From JACVRM01 sp036824245 (GTDB lineage Bacteria; Actinomycetota; Thermoleophilia; Gaiellales; Gaiellaceae): 57,853 nt of DNA. Position numbers and translations under genes: made by a program. The stretch is from positions 1-57,853 of the forward strand of contig DAITAO010000009.1 of assembly GCA_036824245.1 (NCBI GenBank), written 5' to 3'. Positions 1-7,697 of the stretch are shown piece by piece; position 1 is the stretch's first letter; each line of letters begins with the position of its first letter. Below the pieces are notes generated by a model. The model did not search any database, was not told the DNA's origin, and saw only the letters and a list, made by a program, of their open reading frames with translations.

Positions 1-482
1 CGCCCTTCGGCCGGCTCCGCGGCCGCGCGAACGTCCGCCTCGGTGATCCGTCCCTGCGACCCCGTTCCCTGGACGTCGCCGAGCTCGACGCCGAGCTGCT
101 GTGCGACGCGCCGGACGAGCGGAGTCGCCTGAACACGTTCCTTGGGGACCGGGCCGAGGGACTCTCCCGGGGTCGTGGTCGCCGGAGACGGGTCCGGGCT
201 ATCGGTGGGCTGCGCGAGCGGCTGCTCGCCCTCCGCGGCCGCCGCGCCGTCGCCGATCACAACCAGCACGGTGCCGACGGGCACGACCTCGCCTTCGCCG
301 ACGAAGATGCGGGTCACCGTCCCGGCCGCAGGCGACGGGATCTCGACGGTCGTCTTGTCGGTCTGGATCTCGACGAGCGGGTCGTCCTCGGCAACCTCCT
401 GGCCCTCCGAGACGAGCCAGCGGGCGATCTCACCCTCGGTCAGCCCTTCGCCGAGGTCGGGCAGCTTGAACTCGTACGGCAT
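1..482 (-). CDS. 2-oxoacid dehydrogenase E2 (dihydrolipoyl acyltransferase), N-terminal part
   Basis: Runs off the left window edge, so only the first 160 codons are present. The ATG lies at 482-480. Residues 1-80 form a lipoyl domain with the lipoylated lysine in the TDK motif (K43). A Pro/Ala/Thr-rich linker follows, and residues about 115-150 match a peripheral E1/E3 subunit-binding domain (ATPLVRRVAQQLGV). The missing C-terminus should hold the acyltransferase core. E2 moves acyl groups from E1 to CoA on its lipoyl arm. E1-alpha and E1-beta lie upstream on the same strand, so this completes the complex. Substrate class (pyruvate or branched-chain) cannot be decided from this fragment. Confidence 0.9.
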   Translation of the reverse strand, partial: MPYEFKLPDLGEGLTEGEIARWLVSEGQEVAEDDPLVEIQTDKTTVEIPSPAAGTVTRIFVGEGEVVPVGTVLVVIGDGAAAAEGEQPLAQPTDSPDPSPATTTPGESLGPVPKERVQATPLVRRVAQQLGVELGDVQGTGSQGRITEADVRAAAEPAEG

Positions 483-565
483 CGCGCCATTCTCACGGAA
501 GCGCCGCCGCCGGCGCGCCCGCGTACGATCGCGGCCCGGCGGCTCTGAAGTGGTGGCGCGCTTCG

Positions 566-1015
566 CTAGCGGGGGCGGCCGATCCAGGCATCGCGAGGCG
601 CGATCAGCACGCGCAGGCCGCCCTCTACGCGCCAGAGCGACACCGCCTGCTCGTCCCCGGCGAGCTCAGGCGCCACCTCTCGCGGCACGTAGCCGACTTG
701 CAGCGACCGCTCCTCGTTCCAGATTCCGACGGCATTCGGGTCGTGCGGGTTGTCGGGCTCACGCACGAGCGCGAGCGGGCGCCCGGGGTCGAACGAGGCG
801 TCTCCGAGCGCCTCTTCCCGGTAGGAGACGCCGGCCGCCGGCACGACCTTGACGCGCGGATCCTCCCAGCGCACCGGCTCACCGGTTGCCGCGTCGCGGA
901 GGTAGTAGCCGGACCGCCCGCGCTCGAGCCAGAGGCGCAGCCGCTCGCTCAGGCGACGCGCTCCGCTTTCACAGCACGCGTGTCCCCATCGCCTCGTACG
1001 CGTCGACCTGTGCAC
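566..1015 (-). CDS. HIRAN-domain protein
   Basis: About 149 residues. The C-terminal 100 residues look like a HIRAN domain: a VKVVPAAGVSYRE strand, then REPDNPHDPNAVGIWN and a VGYVPREVAPELA segment. HIRAN domains bind DNA ends, often fused to helicases, but stand-alone versions are common in bacteria and their role is poorly known. The start is uncertain: no ATG exists near the domain, and I chose the GTG at 1015-1013, which overlaps the GNAT gene by 47 bases. A longer reading from 1204 stays open but would be mostly out-of-frame GNAT sequence. The overlap suggests coupling to the upstream gene. Confidence 0.6.
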   Translation of the reverse strand: MHRSTRTRRWGHACCESGARRLSERLRLWLERGRSGYYLRDAATGEPVRWEDPRVKVVPAAGVSYREEALGDASFDPGRPLALVREPDNPHDPNAVGIWNEERSLQVGYVPREVAPELAGDEQAVSLWRVEGGLRVLIAPRDAWIGRPR

Positions 1016-1592
1016 CCGCCGCTGGGCTGCCCGTGAACTCGTCACCGAAGAGCGAGAAGACGAGGACGTCACGCGGCGCCGCGTCCTCGCCGCCCGGGAG
1101 CCGCCGGCGGAGCGTGGCCTCCTCGCGGAACCCGAGCTTGCGCGGGACCGCCGCGCTTGCCTCGTTCGCAGGATCGACACGGATCTCGACGCGGTCGACG
1201 GCACACAGCTCGAAGGCCACGCGCGTCAGCGCCGCCGACGCCTCAGTCGCGAACCCCTGCCCGATCCGGCTCGCACGGATCCAGTAGCCGATCTCGAACG
1301 CATCGTCTCCGACCCGCGTATGCAGACCGGTGCCTCCGACCACCTCCGTCTCCTCGGCGCTGAAGATTCCGTACACGAAGTCTTGGCCGAGATCGAATTG
1401 TCCTCGGAACCGCCGCAGGAGCCGCACCTTCTCGTCGAGCGATTGCGGCTCGGCGCGTGCCCAAGGCATCCACGGTCGCAGATGCTCGAGGCTCGAGTCG
1501 ACGGCCTCCTTGAGGAGCAGCGCGTCGCTCGGGGACCAGCACCGGACGACGAGACGCTCGGTCTCGATCCGGTACGGCGGCTCATTCCTCAC
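969..1592 (-). CDS. GNAT-family N-acetyltransferase (RimJ/RimL type)
   Basis: 207 residues. It opens with the RimJ/RimL pattern of an IETERLVVRCW strand, followed by EAVDSSLEHLRPWMPWA. The acetyl-CoA-binding core is near residues 90-140, with EIGYWIRASRIGQGFATEA carrying the pyrophosphate-binding region (Q/R-x-x-G-x-A-like). Such enzymes acetylate protein N-termini or small molecules; the substrate is unknown. It begins 27 bases after the E1-beta stop and overlaps the HIRAN gene, so it looks co-transcribed with the dehydrogenase genes, an unusual place for it. Confidence 0.85.
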   Translation of the reverse strand: MRNEPPYRIETERLVVRCWSPSDALLLKEAVDSSLEHLRPWMPWARAEPQSLDEKVRLLRRFRGQFDLGQDFVYGIFSAEETEVVGGTGLHTRVGDDAFEIGYWIRASRIGQGFATEASAALTRVAFELCAVDRVEIRVDPANEASAAVPRKLGFREEATLRRRLPGGEDAAPRDVLVFSLFGDEFTGSPAAGAQVDAYEAMGTRVL

Positions 1593-1619
1593 GAGTCGAC
1601 CCTGATGGGACGCTCCCCC

Positions 1620-2585
1620 TCAGAACTCGAGCAGCCTTCGCACGGCGTCCACGACACGCTCGACCGACGGCATGTACGCATCCTCGATCTGCCAGTAGGG
1701 GTACGGCACGTCGTAGCCGGTTACCCGTAAGACGGGCCCGCGCAGGTCGAGCATCGCCTTCTCGGCGAGGATGGCCGCCAGCTCCGCCGCGTAGCCGCAG
1801 GTGCGTGGAGCCTCCTGGATGATCACGACGCGGCCGGTCTTCGCGGCCGAGGCGAGCAACGCCTCCTCGTCGAGCGGCTTCAGCGTGCGCACGTCCAGGA
1901 TCTCGCTGGACACGTCGCCGGCCAGCTCGTCGGCCGCCTGCTCGGCGAGCGGCACCATCGACCCGTACGCGACAAGCGTCACGTCGGTGCCCTCGCGCAC
2001 GACTCGCGCTTTCCCGAGCGGGACGACGTGCTCGCCCTCGGGCACGTCTCCGCGCATCGTGCGGTAATGGAGCTTGGGCTCCAGCACGATGACCGGATCG
2101 GGGTCGCGGATAGCCGCCGCGAGCAGCCCCTTGGCGTCGGCCGGAGTCGACGGGATCGCCACCTTCACGCCCGGCGTGTGCACGTAGTAGGTCTCCGGCG
2201 AGTCGTCGTGCAGCTCGGGGGCCCGCACGCCGCCGCCGTACGGCATGCGGACGGTGAGCGGGAACGCCATCTTGCCGCCCGTGCGCCAGCGATACCGCCC
2301 GACGTGCGTGATCAACTGGTCGAGCCCCGGGTAGCTGAAGGCGTCGTACTGCATCTCGCAGACCGGGCGGAAGCCCGCCATGCAAAGCCCGACGGCGGTA
2401 CCCATGATTCCTGCCTCGGCGAGCGGCGTGTCGACGCAGCGGTCGGGGCCGAAGCGGTCGCGCAGTCCGGCCGTGGCCCGGAACACACCGCCGGCGCGTC
2501 CCACGTCCTCGCCCATCACGAGCACCGAGTCGTCCCGCTCCAGCTCGACGTGGAAGCACTCATTTATCGCTTCCACGAGCGTCAT
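1620..2585 (-). CDS. 2-oxoacid dehydrogenase E1 component, beta subunit
   Basis: 321 residues, the usual length for this subunit. Recognisable parts are MTLVEAINECF at the start, VLVMGEDVGRAGGVFRAT, DTPLAEAGIMGTAVG (the Glu that activates thiamine diphosphate lies here) and HTPGVKVAIPSTPADAKGLL. The C-terminal transketolase domain carries VAYGSMVPLAEQAADEL. With E1-alpha it decarboxylates a 2-oxoacid on thiamine diphosphate and passes the acyl group to E2. The ATG at 2585 lies 28 bases after the E1-alpha stop. A GGAG sits directly before the ATG, so a slightly different start cannot be excluded. Pyruvate and branched-chain 2-oxoacids are both possible substrates. Confidence 0.92.
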   Translation of the reverse strand: MTLVEAINECFHVELERDDSVLVMGEDVGRAGGVFRATAGLRDRFGPDRCVDTPLAEAGIMGTAVGLCMAGFRPVCEMQYDAFSYPGLDQLITHVGRYRWRTGGKMAFPLTVRMPYGGGVRAPELHDDSPETYYVHTPGVKVAIPSTPADAKGLLAAAIRDPDPVIVLEPKLHYRTMRGDVPEGEHVVPLGKARVVREGTDVTLVAYGSMVPLAEQAADELAGDVSSEILDVRTLKPLDEEALLASAAKTGRVVIIQEAPRTCGYAAELAAILAEKAMLDLRGPVLRVTGYDVPYPYWQIEDAYMPSVERVVDAVRRLLEF

Positions 2586-2613
2586 CTCCCGCGCCTGGCC
2601 GGATCTGCTCTCT

Positions 2614-3678
2614 TTAACCAAGGATCCTCCGCAGCTCCGCGAGATCGTCCCCGAACGAGGCCGGTGGGTCGACGAACGCGTGCTCGAAGAGGAGCGAGAT
2701 GTCCGCGGGGGCCTCCGCCTCGGCTTCCGCGATCCCCGTGCGCATGAACTCGGCCGCCTCGGCGCGAATCTGCTGGTCGGCCTCGTCGGTGAGCACTCCG
2801 AGCCGCTGCAGGTAGCGCTGGTAGCGGCCCACGCACTCGTCTTTCTTCTCCTCCTCGACACGCTCGAGATCGATGTACGCCTTGGGATCGTCCGCCGTCG
2901 CGTGCGGCGCCGTGCGGTAGGTGACGGCCTCGATGAAGGTCGGCCCTTCGCCTGCGCGCGCACGCGCAACGGCCTCCCGGGTCGCTTCGTAGACGGCGAG
3001 CACGTCGGCGCCGTCCACGCGGATGCCCGGCATGCCGTAGCCGACCGCCTTGTCGGCGAGCGTCTCGGCACGCGTCTGCGCCTCGAGCGGCGTCGAGATC
3101 GCCCAATGGTTGTTGTTGCAGAAGAGGATCAGCGGCGCGCGCATCACCGCGGCGAAGTTCGCGCCCTCGTGGAAGGAACCCTCGGACGTGGCGCCGTCCC
3201 CGAAGTAGACGATCGCGCAAGACTCCTCGCCGCGTAGGCGCTTGCCCCACGCGAGCCCGGCCGCGTGCGGCACGTGTGTGCCGATCGGGACGCAGATGGA
3301 CGCGACGTTGTAGTCGAGCGGGTTCCACCAGCCCGCCGGATGGCCACGCCACCAGGAGAGCACGGTCGACGCCGGCATCCCGCGCAAGATGCCGATCGCA
3401 GACTCGCGGTAGCTGGGTAAGATCCAGTCGCCGTCGGACAGGGCGTAGACGGCACCGGCCTGCATCGCCTCGTGGTTCCAGAAGATGGCGTAGGTGCCGA
3501 TGCGGCCCTGGCTGTGGAAGACGACCGAGCGCTCGTCGTAGGTGCGCAGCAACACAAGGGCGCGGTAGAGCTCGATGAGGTCGTGCTCGTCGAGCCCCTC
3601 GACCTCGCGGTCAGCGACCTCCTCACCATCGCCGATCACGCGGCGGAGCTCGTGCTCCGCGGGCAGAACCTGTGCCAT
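2614..3678 (-). CDS. 2-oxoacid dehydrogenase E1 component, alpha subunit
   Basis: 354 residues. The thiamine-diphosphate motif runs from GDG at residues 160-162 to NNN at 188-190. Other hallmarks are YRALVLLRTYDER near residue 40, the GTYAIFWNHEAMQAG segment, and the TAPHATADD stretch where the regulatory serine loop of the family lies. It binds thiamine diphosphate with E1-beta and performs the decarboxylation step. It heads the E1-alpha, E1-beta, GNAT, HIRAN, E2 series on the minus strand. No E3 is seen in the window. Confidence 0.93.
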   Translation of the reverse strand: MAQVLPAEHELRRVIGDGEEVADREVEGLDEHDLIELYRALVLLRTYDERSVVFHSQGRIGTYAIFWNHEAMQAGAVYALSDGDWILPSYRESAIGILRGMPASTVLSWWRGHPAGWWNPLDYNVASICVPIGTHVPHAAGLAWGKRLRGEESCAIVYFGDGATSEGSFHEGANFAAVMRAPLILFCNNNHWAISTPLEAQTRAETLADKAVGYGMPGIRVDGADVLAVYEATREAVARARAGEGPTFIEAVTYRTAPHATADDPKAYIDLERVEEEKKDECVGRYQRYLQRLGVLTDEADQQIRAEAAEFMRTGIAEAEAEAPADISLLFEHAFVDPPASFGDDLAELRRILG

Positions 3679-3708
3679 TCCGCCAAAATCTATCGTCCGG
3701 CGGGCGCT

Positions 3709-4497
3709 TCAGGCAGGCAAGCGGGCGGCGATCCAAGCGTCCACAACGGACCTGACCGGCGCTTCCCGCAGCAACCGCTCCCCGTGCGCTCCGCCGGGGA
3801 AGATGGCGACCTGCTTGTCGGGGGCCGCCGCGGCGTCGTAGAGCGCCTGCGCGTCGAGATCGAAGTCGCCGTCCTCCTCCGCCGCGACGAAGAGCGCCGG
3901 CACGCGCAGCTGCCTCGCCGCGGCGAGGCCGTCGATGCGGACCCAGCTCTGCGGTGCGGAGAGGCTGATCACGCCCTGCACGGGTGGCTCGAGACGCGCC
4001 GCGGCACCGAGCACTGCGACGCCGCCCAGCGAGCCTCCGGCGAGCACGACCGAGCGTACGCCCCGGCGCCGGAACTCGCGGACCGCGCCGATCACGTCGA
4101 GATCGACCCGCTGCAGCGCCGCCAACGTCTTGGCCGAGCCCGAGGACCCGCGCCCGCGGAGATCGAGCGCGAGCACCCGGTACCCGAGCCCGGCGAGGAT
4201 GCGGGCGTACGGCACCCAGGTGCAGAGCGAGCCGTTGGGGCCCTGGTGGGCGAGCACGAGGCCACGTGGCCCCGCGCCGAAGGTGACGCCGATGAGCCGC
4301 ACGCCGTCGGCGGCGAGGAAGCGCACTACCCGTTTCCGCTCCGCCGGGGTCACGCACCGGTGATGGAACGTCAGCGGCGGCGGACGCTTGGCCACGTCGG
4401 CCGCAGGAGTGCGCACAGCCGGCGTCCGCGCTTGGCCCAGCGTCGCGAACGACGCGACGGCGGCCAGAGCGGCCACGAGCGGAACGAGCCGCCTCAC
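3709..4497 (-). CDS. Secreted alpha/beta hydrolase (dienelactone-hydrolase-like)
   Basis: 262 residues starting with GTG. Residues 1-24 are a signal peptide (MRR, hydrophobic core, ending near GQA). The alpha/beta-hydrolase fold shows a nucleophile elbow VLAGGSLGGVA (Ser), an acid region in VAAEEDGDFD and a catalytic His in FPGGAHGERLL. The GLVLAHQGPNGS strand is the usual oxyanion region. Substrate unknown; an esterase or lipase-like role outside the membrane is likely. The GTG overlaps the stop of the PadR gene (GTGA), so the two are translationally coupled and the PadR protein may control it. Confidence 0.82.
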   Translation of the reverse strand: MRRLVPLVAALAAVASFATLGQARTPAVRTPAADVAKRPPPLTFHHRCVTPAERKRVVRFLAADGVRLIGVTFGAGPRGLVLAHQGPNGSLCTWVPYARILAGLGYRVLALDLRGRGSSGSAKTLAALQRVDLDVIGAVREFRRRGVRSVVLAGGSLGGVAVLGAAARLEPPVQGVISLSAPQSWVRIDGLAAARQLRVPALFVAAEEDGDFDLDAQALYDAAAAPDKQVAIFPGGAHGERLLREAPVRSVVDAWIAARLPA

Positions 4498-5066
4498 CGG
4501 GCCGCCTTCGGCTGCTCAGCGGGCACGCGTGCGGCGAGGTCGCGCTCCACCTCGCGCGCCCAGCGGACTACGGCGCGCGTGTAAGCGCGCCCGTAGCTAC
4601 GCGTGAGCGCCGGGAAGAAGTCCTCTGGGCCGCCCCCGTTTGCGTCCATCTCCCTCAAGGTCGCATCCAACTCCTCGGCCTCCGCGCGCCTGGCCCGCAC
4701 CTGGGCGAGCAGGGCCTCGGGCGTGGCGAACTCGCCGAGGAAGACCTTGAGCAGGAAAGGCTCGCGGTTGGGCTCGGGGGCGAGCTGGGGAGCGTCGAGC
4801 CAGCGCCGCAGCTCCTCCCGACCGTGCGTCGTGATCCAGTAGACCCGCTTGTCAGGACGCGCGTCCTGGACGACGCGGCGCTCGCGTGCAAGGCCGGCGG
4901 CAACGAGTCGCGGCAGCACGGAGTAGATCTGGCTCTTCGCCGGTGTCCAGAAGTAACCGACTCCCCGCTCGACCGCCTTGCGCAGGTCGTAGCCGGAGCG
5001 CTCCTTCCGCGCGATCAGCCCAAGGATTGCGTACTCCGTAGTGGTCAGAGTAGTCCGCTCCGGCAT
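4494..5066 (-). CDS. PadR-family transcriptional regulator
   Basis: 190 residues. The N-terminal winged helix is typical of PadR: TTTEYAILGLIARKERSGYDLRKAVE, then FWTPAKSQIYSVLPRLVAAGL and the wing RVYWITTHGREELRRWL. The C-terminal 90 residues (QVRARRAEAEELDATLREMDA) form the helical dimerisation region of the PadR-s2/Vir family. It probably represses its own operon in response to a small ligand. It lies directly upstream of, and overlaps, the secreted hydrolase gene. Confidence 0.9.
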   Translation of the reverse strand: MPERTTLTTTEYAILGLIARKERSGYDLRKAVERGVGYFWTPAKSQIYSVLPRLVAAGLARERRVVQDARPDKRVYWITTHGREELRRWLDAPQLAPEPNREPFLLKVFLGEFATPEALLAQVRARRAEAEELDATLREMDANGGGPEDFFPALTRSYGRAYTRAVVRWAREVERDLAARVPAEQPKAAR

Positions 5067-5090
5067 GTTCCGGGCCGGACTATACAGATG

Positions 5091-5993
5091 CTAGGCGAGC
5101 ACAGCCACAGCGTCGCGCTCGGCCTCGAAGAGGGCCGATTCCACGTCGCCGAGGTCCTCGCCGTCTGCCTGCAAGGGGAGGGGCCGGTCGCAGGTGATCT
5201 CGATGCGGTCGAGATCGTGCGCGTACAGCACGTCGGGCGAGCGCTCCTGGCCGCGGCCCAGCGCAGCGTAGGCGAGCAGACGAGGCAGCACTCGCGGCTC
5301 GACGCTTCGCGGCGCGACGAGGTCGAGGCCGAGCTCGAAGCGCGCACGCGGCGCCACGCGCAGCGCCAGTGGACCCACGAACGTGTATGGATCCGCGTTC
5401 GCCACCAGCGCGAAGGCGGCCCGGCCCAGGCCCGCGATCTCGAGGGCCGGCTCGATACGGCCGCGCCGCTCGCGGAGCAGCCGCAGCACCGTCCAGAGGA
5501 AGTACGCGTCGCCCGGGCGGCGGCCGTCCGCCTTCCGTCCCTTCTCGTCAACCCGACGGATCAGCTCGGCGTCGAGCCCTATGCCTGCCGAGAACGTGAA
5601 GCGACGCCCGTTGACGCGGCCCAGCGAGATGCGACGCACGCGGCCCACCTCGATGGCGCGGGCGACCACTTCTGCGGCTTCGACGGAGTCGCGGGGCAGC
5701 CCGAGCGCGCGCGGCAGGACGCTCGTCCCGCCTCCCGGCACGAATCCGATCGGAATCGGATCGTGCAGACCGTTCAGCACCTCGTTGAAACCGCCGTCGC
5801 CGGAGAAGACGACGACGGCGTCGAGATCACCGCGCAGCACGCCGGCCAGCTCAGTCGCATGACCCGGCCGCTCGGTGCGAAGTGTCGTCACGTTCGCGAC
5901 CCGACGCAGCGTGTTCTCGACGGCAGCGGTCGTCTCGGGGTCCACCCGACTCGCAGACGGATTGACGATCAGGGCGACGCGCCGGTCGGACAT
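5091..5993 (-). CDS. Diacylglycerol-kinase-family lipid kinase
   Basis: 300 residues. The DAGK catalytic domain is clear: VALIVNPSASR at residues 6-16, the nucleotide-binding loop SGDGGFNEVLNGL with GDGGFNE at 65-71, and IPIGFVPGGGTSVLPRALGLP. The C-terminal half has the beta-sandwich lid seen in YegS/DgkB enzymes (FTFSAGIGLDAELIRRV). It phosphorylates a lipid such as diacylglycerol, or in actinobacteria could act on phosphatidylinositol-type or sphingoid precursors. It sits 24 bases upstream of the PadR gene on the same strand. Confidence 0.9.
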   Translation of the reverse strand: MSDRRVALIVNPSASRVDPETTAAVENTLRRVANVTTLRTERPGHATELAGVLRGDLDAVVVFSGDGGFNEVLNGLHDPIPIGFVPGGGTSVLPRALGLPRDSVEAAEVVARAIEVGRVRRISLGRVNGRRFTFSAGIGLDAELIRRVDEKGRKADGRRPGDAYFLWTVLRLLRERRGRIEPALEIAGLGRAAFALVANADPYTFVGPLALRVAPRARFELGLDLVAPRSVEPRVLPRLLAYAALGRGQERSPDVLYAHDLDRIEITCDRPLPLQADGEDLGDVESALFEAERDAVAVLA

Positions 5994-6047
5994 GTCAGCA
6001 GCGTAGAGAGCGAGTGCCGACGTCCGCCGGACGGTCGAATCCCATAC

Positions 6048-6788
6048 CTAACGCGGGCGCACTGCGCGAGCGCACACGACGATTGGGAACCTGGCGTCGT
6101 CCAGGCCCAGGTCGGCCGGCTCTAGGTCCTCGACGGCGAGTCCGAGCAGCCACGCGATCGCCGCGATGAGGTTGCCCGCGTCGGCAACCTCCAGCTCCGC
6201 GTCTGGAAAAGCCCGGGCGAGCGCCTCGCGCAGCCCCGCCTCGGTGAACCGCCGCCGATCGATCTCGTGGAGCCGTGTGTCGACACGGCAGATCGCCGGT
6301 ACGGTCACGAGCAGGACGCCCCCCGGTCGAATGGCCTGCGCGGCGTTGGCCACCGCGCGGTCGAGGTCGGCGACGTACTGCAACGTCTGAGTGCACACGA
6401 AGCAGTCGAATCGGTCGCTCGGGAGGGAGTCCAGCTCCGAGAGGTCTGCGACGATCGTCGCGTTCCGATTCGTCCCGTCGATGTCGACGACAGTGCTTGT
6501 CCGGACGCGGTTGGCGCCGAGCCGGCTCGTATAGAGCGTGCTCTGAACCTCGAGCACGTCGCCGGCGATGTCACCGGCGTGTCGGACCAGGAACCGCTCG
6601 ATGTAGAAGCGGTCGATGGGCGTGCCGCGCTCGCTGCCGTACAGGTCACTGAAAGGCTCGGTTCGCTTCAGGTTGCCCCACCGTGGGCGTGCCGATGCTC
6701 GCCTCACGGCTCCAACGGCTGCTCGAGCCTGGCCGGGCGCGCGGGCTCGGAGCCATGCACGCACTCGTTCTGCGCCGTCGCCGCTCAT
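6048..6788 (-). CDS. Class I SAM-dependent methyltransferase (type 11-like)
   Basis: 246 residues. A Rossmann-type methyltransferase core is visible from residue 80: VLEVQSTLYTSRLGAN in place of the usual glycine loop, TVVDIDGTN with the acidic residue for SAM ribose, and DRFDCFVCTQTLQYVADLDRAVANAAQAIRPGGVLLVTVPA for motif post I to III. Proteins of this form are common beside surface-sugar genes. It is divergent from the PIG-L gene with only a few bases between the starts, so each promoter must lie inside the other gene. Substrate unknown. Confidence 0.8.
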   Translation of the reverse strand: MSGDGAERVRAWLRARAPGQARAAVGAVRRASARPRWGNLKRTEPFSDLYGSERGTPIDRFYIERFLVRHAGDIAGDVLEVQSTLYTSRLGANRVRTSTVVDIDGTNRNATIVADLSELDSLPSDRFDCFVCTQTLQYVADLDRAVANAAQAIRPGGVLLVTVPAICRVDTRLHEIDRRRFTEAGLREALARAFPDAELEVADAGNLIAAIAWLLGLAVEDLEPADLGLDDARFPIVVCARAVRPR

Positions 6789-6794
6789 CCGAGC

Positions 6795-7673
6795 GTGACT
6801 ACGCTAGTGGTTACGTCGTTGGCGGCGCGTGGCACAGACTCCGGAGCGTGGTCGACCCTGTCCGTCGGCCCGCTGTTGGTCGTCTCCCCCCACCTCGACG
6901 ACGCGGCGCTGTCGTGCGCAGCGCTTCTGGAGCGAGACGAGCCGGTCGATGTGTTGACGGTGTTCGCAGGCATCCCTGCGGACTCGCGCCAAGGCGTCTG
7001 GGATGCCGTGTGCGGCTTCACGACAGGCGCAGAGGCTATGCGCGCCCGCCGGGAGGAGGACGCGAGCGCATTTCGAGGCAGTCCGCACCGCATCACTCAC
7101 CTGGATCTGCTCGAGGGCCAGCACGTCGCGTGGCGAAGAACGTCGCCCGAACGGGTCGTCGTCCAGAGGGCTCTTCAGGGGTGGCTCGAGGGGCGGCGGA
7201 CAGGTGCAGTCGCGATCCCCGCTGGCGCCGGCGTTCGCCGCACACTCCCGCGCCGCGCCCGAAACAAGGCCGTCCGCGCGCTCGAGCGCCGCCGAGCAGC
7301 TCGCGGGTCGCGGCTCCTCGCCCTCGTGAGTGGCTCTCCAGAAGGCCTGGAGCAGCACCTCGATCACACGTTCGTTCGCGACGCGGTACTCGCGGCCCTC
7401 GACGAGCGCGCGGGGTTCACGCCCCTGCTCTACGAGGAGGTGCCGTATCTCTCGAGCGCTCCCGCGGACTCGGAGGTGGAACGCGTTGCGGCCAGCTGGC
7501 AGCGGCTGCCGACGCTCGTCGTGCTTCCCGTAGACCGGGTGCGCAAGGCACAGCGCATCCGGGCATACGAGAGCCAGGTACCGCACGTCCGTCCGGCGAG
7601 CGACGCACGCCTCGACGAGCCGGGCGCACTGTCGGCAGTCGAGCGCTACTGGCGACTCGACGCGACCCGCTGA
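6795..7673 (+). CDS. PIG-L family deacetylase
   Basis: About 292 residues. The zinc-binding motif of the PIG-L/MshB family appears as SPHLDDAALSC near residue 31 (family form is AHPDDE), and a second His-rich segment EQHLDHTFVRDAV lies near residue 200. These metal-dependent enzymes remove acetyl groups from N-acetylglucosamine in lipid anchors, thiols or cell-surface sugars. The context of polysaccharide genes suggests a glycan or glycolipid substrate. GTG codons at 6795 and 6807 are both possible starts; the longer ORF upstream (from 6267) is antisense to the methyltransferase and was discarded. Confidence 0.82.
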   Translation: MTTLVVTSLAARGTDSGAWSTLSVGPLLVVSPHLDDAALSCAALLERDEPVDVLTVFAGIPADSRQGVWDAVCGFTTGAEAMRARREEDASAFRGSPHRITHLDLLEGQHVAWRRTSPERVVVQRALQGWLEGRRTGAVAIPAGAGVRRTLPRRARNKAVRALERRRAARGSRLLALVSGSPEGLEQHLDHTFVRDAVLAALDERAGFTPLLYEEVPYLSSAPADSEVERVAASWQRLPTLVVLPVDRVRKAQRIRAYESQVPHVRPASDARLDEPGALSAVERYWRLDATR

Positions 7674-7697
7674 GCACCGAGCGCAACGAGAGCGAGG

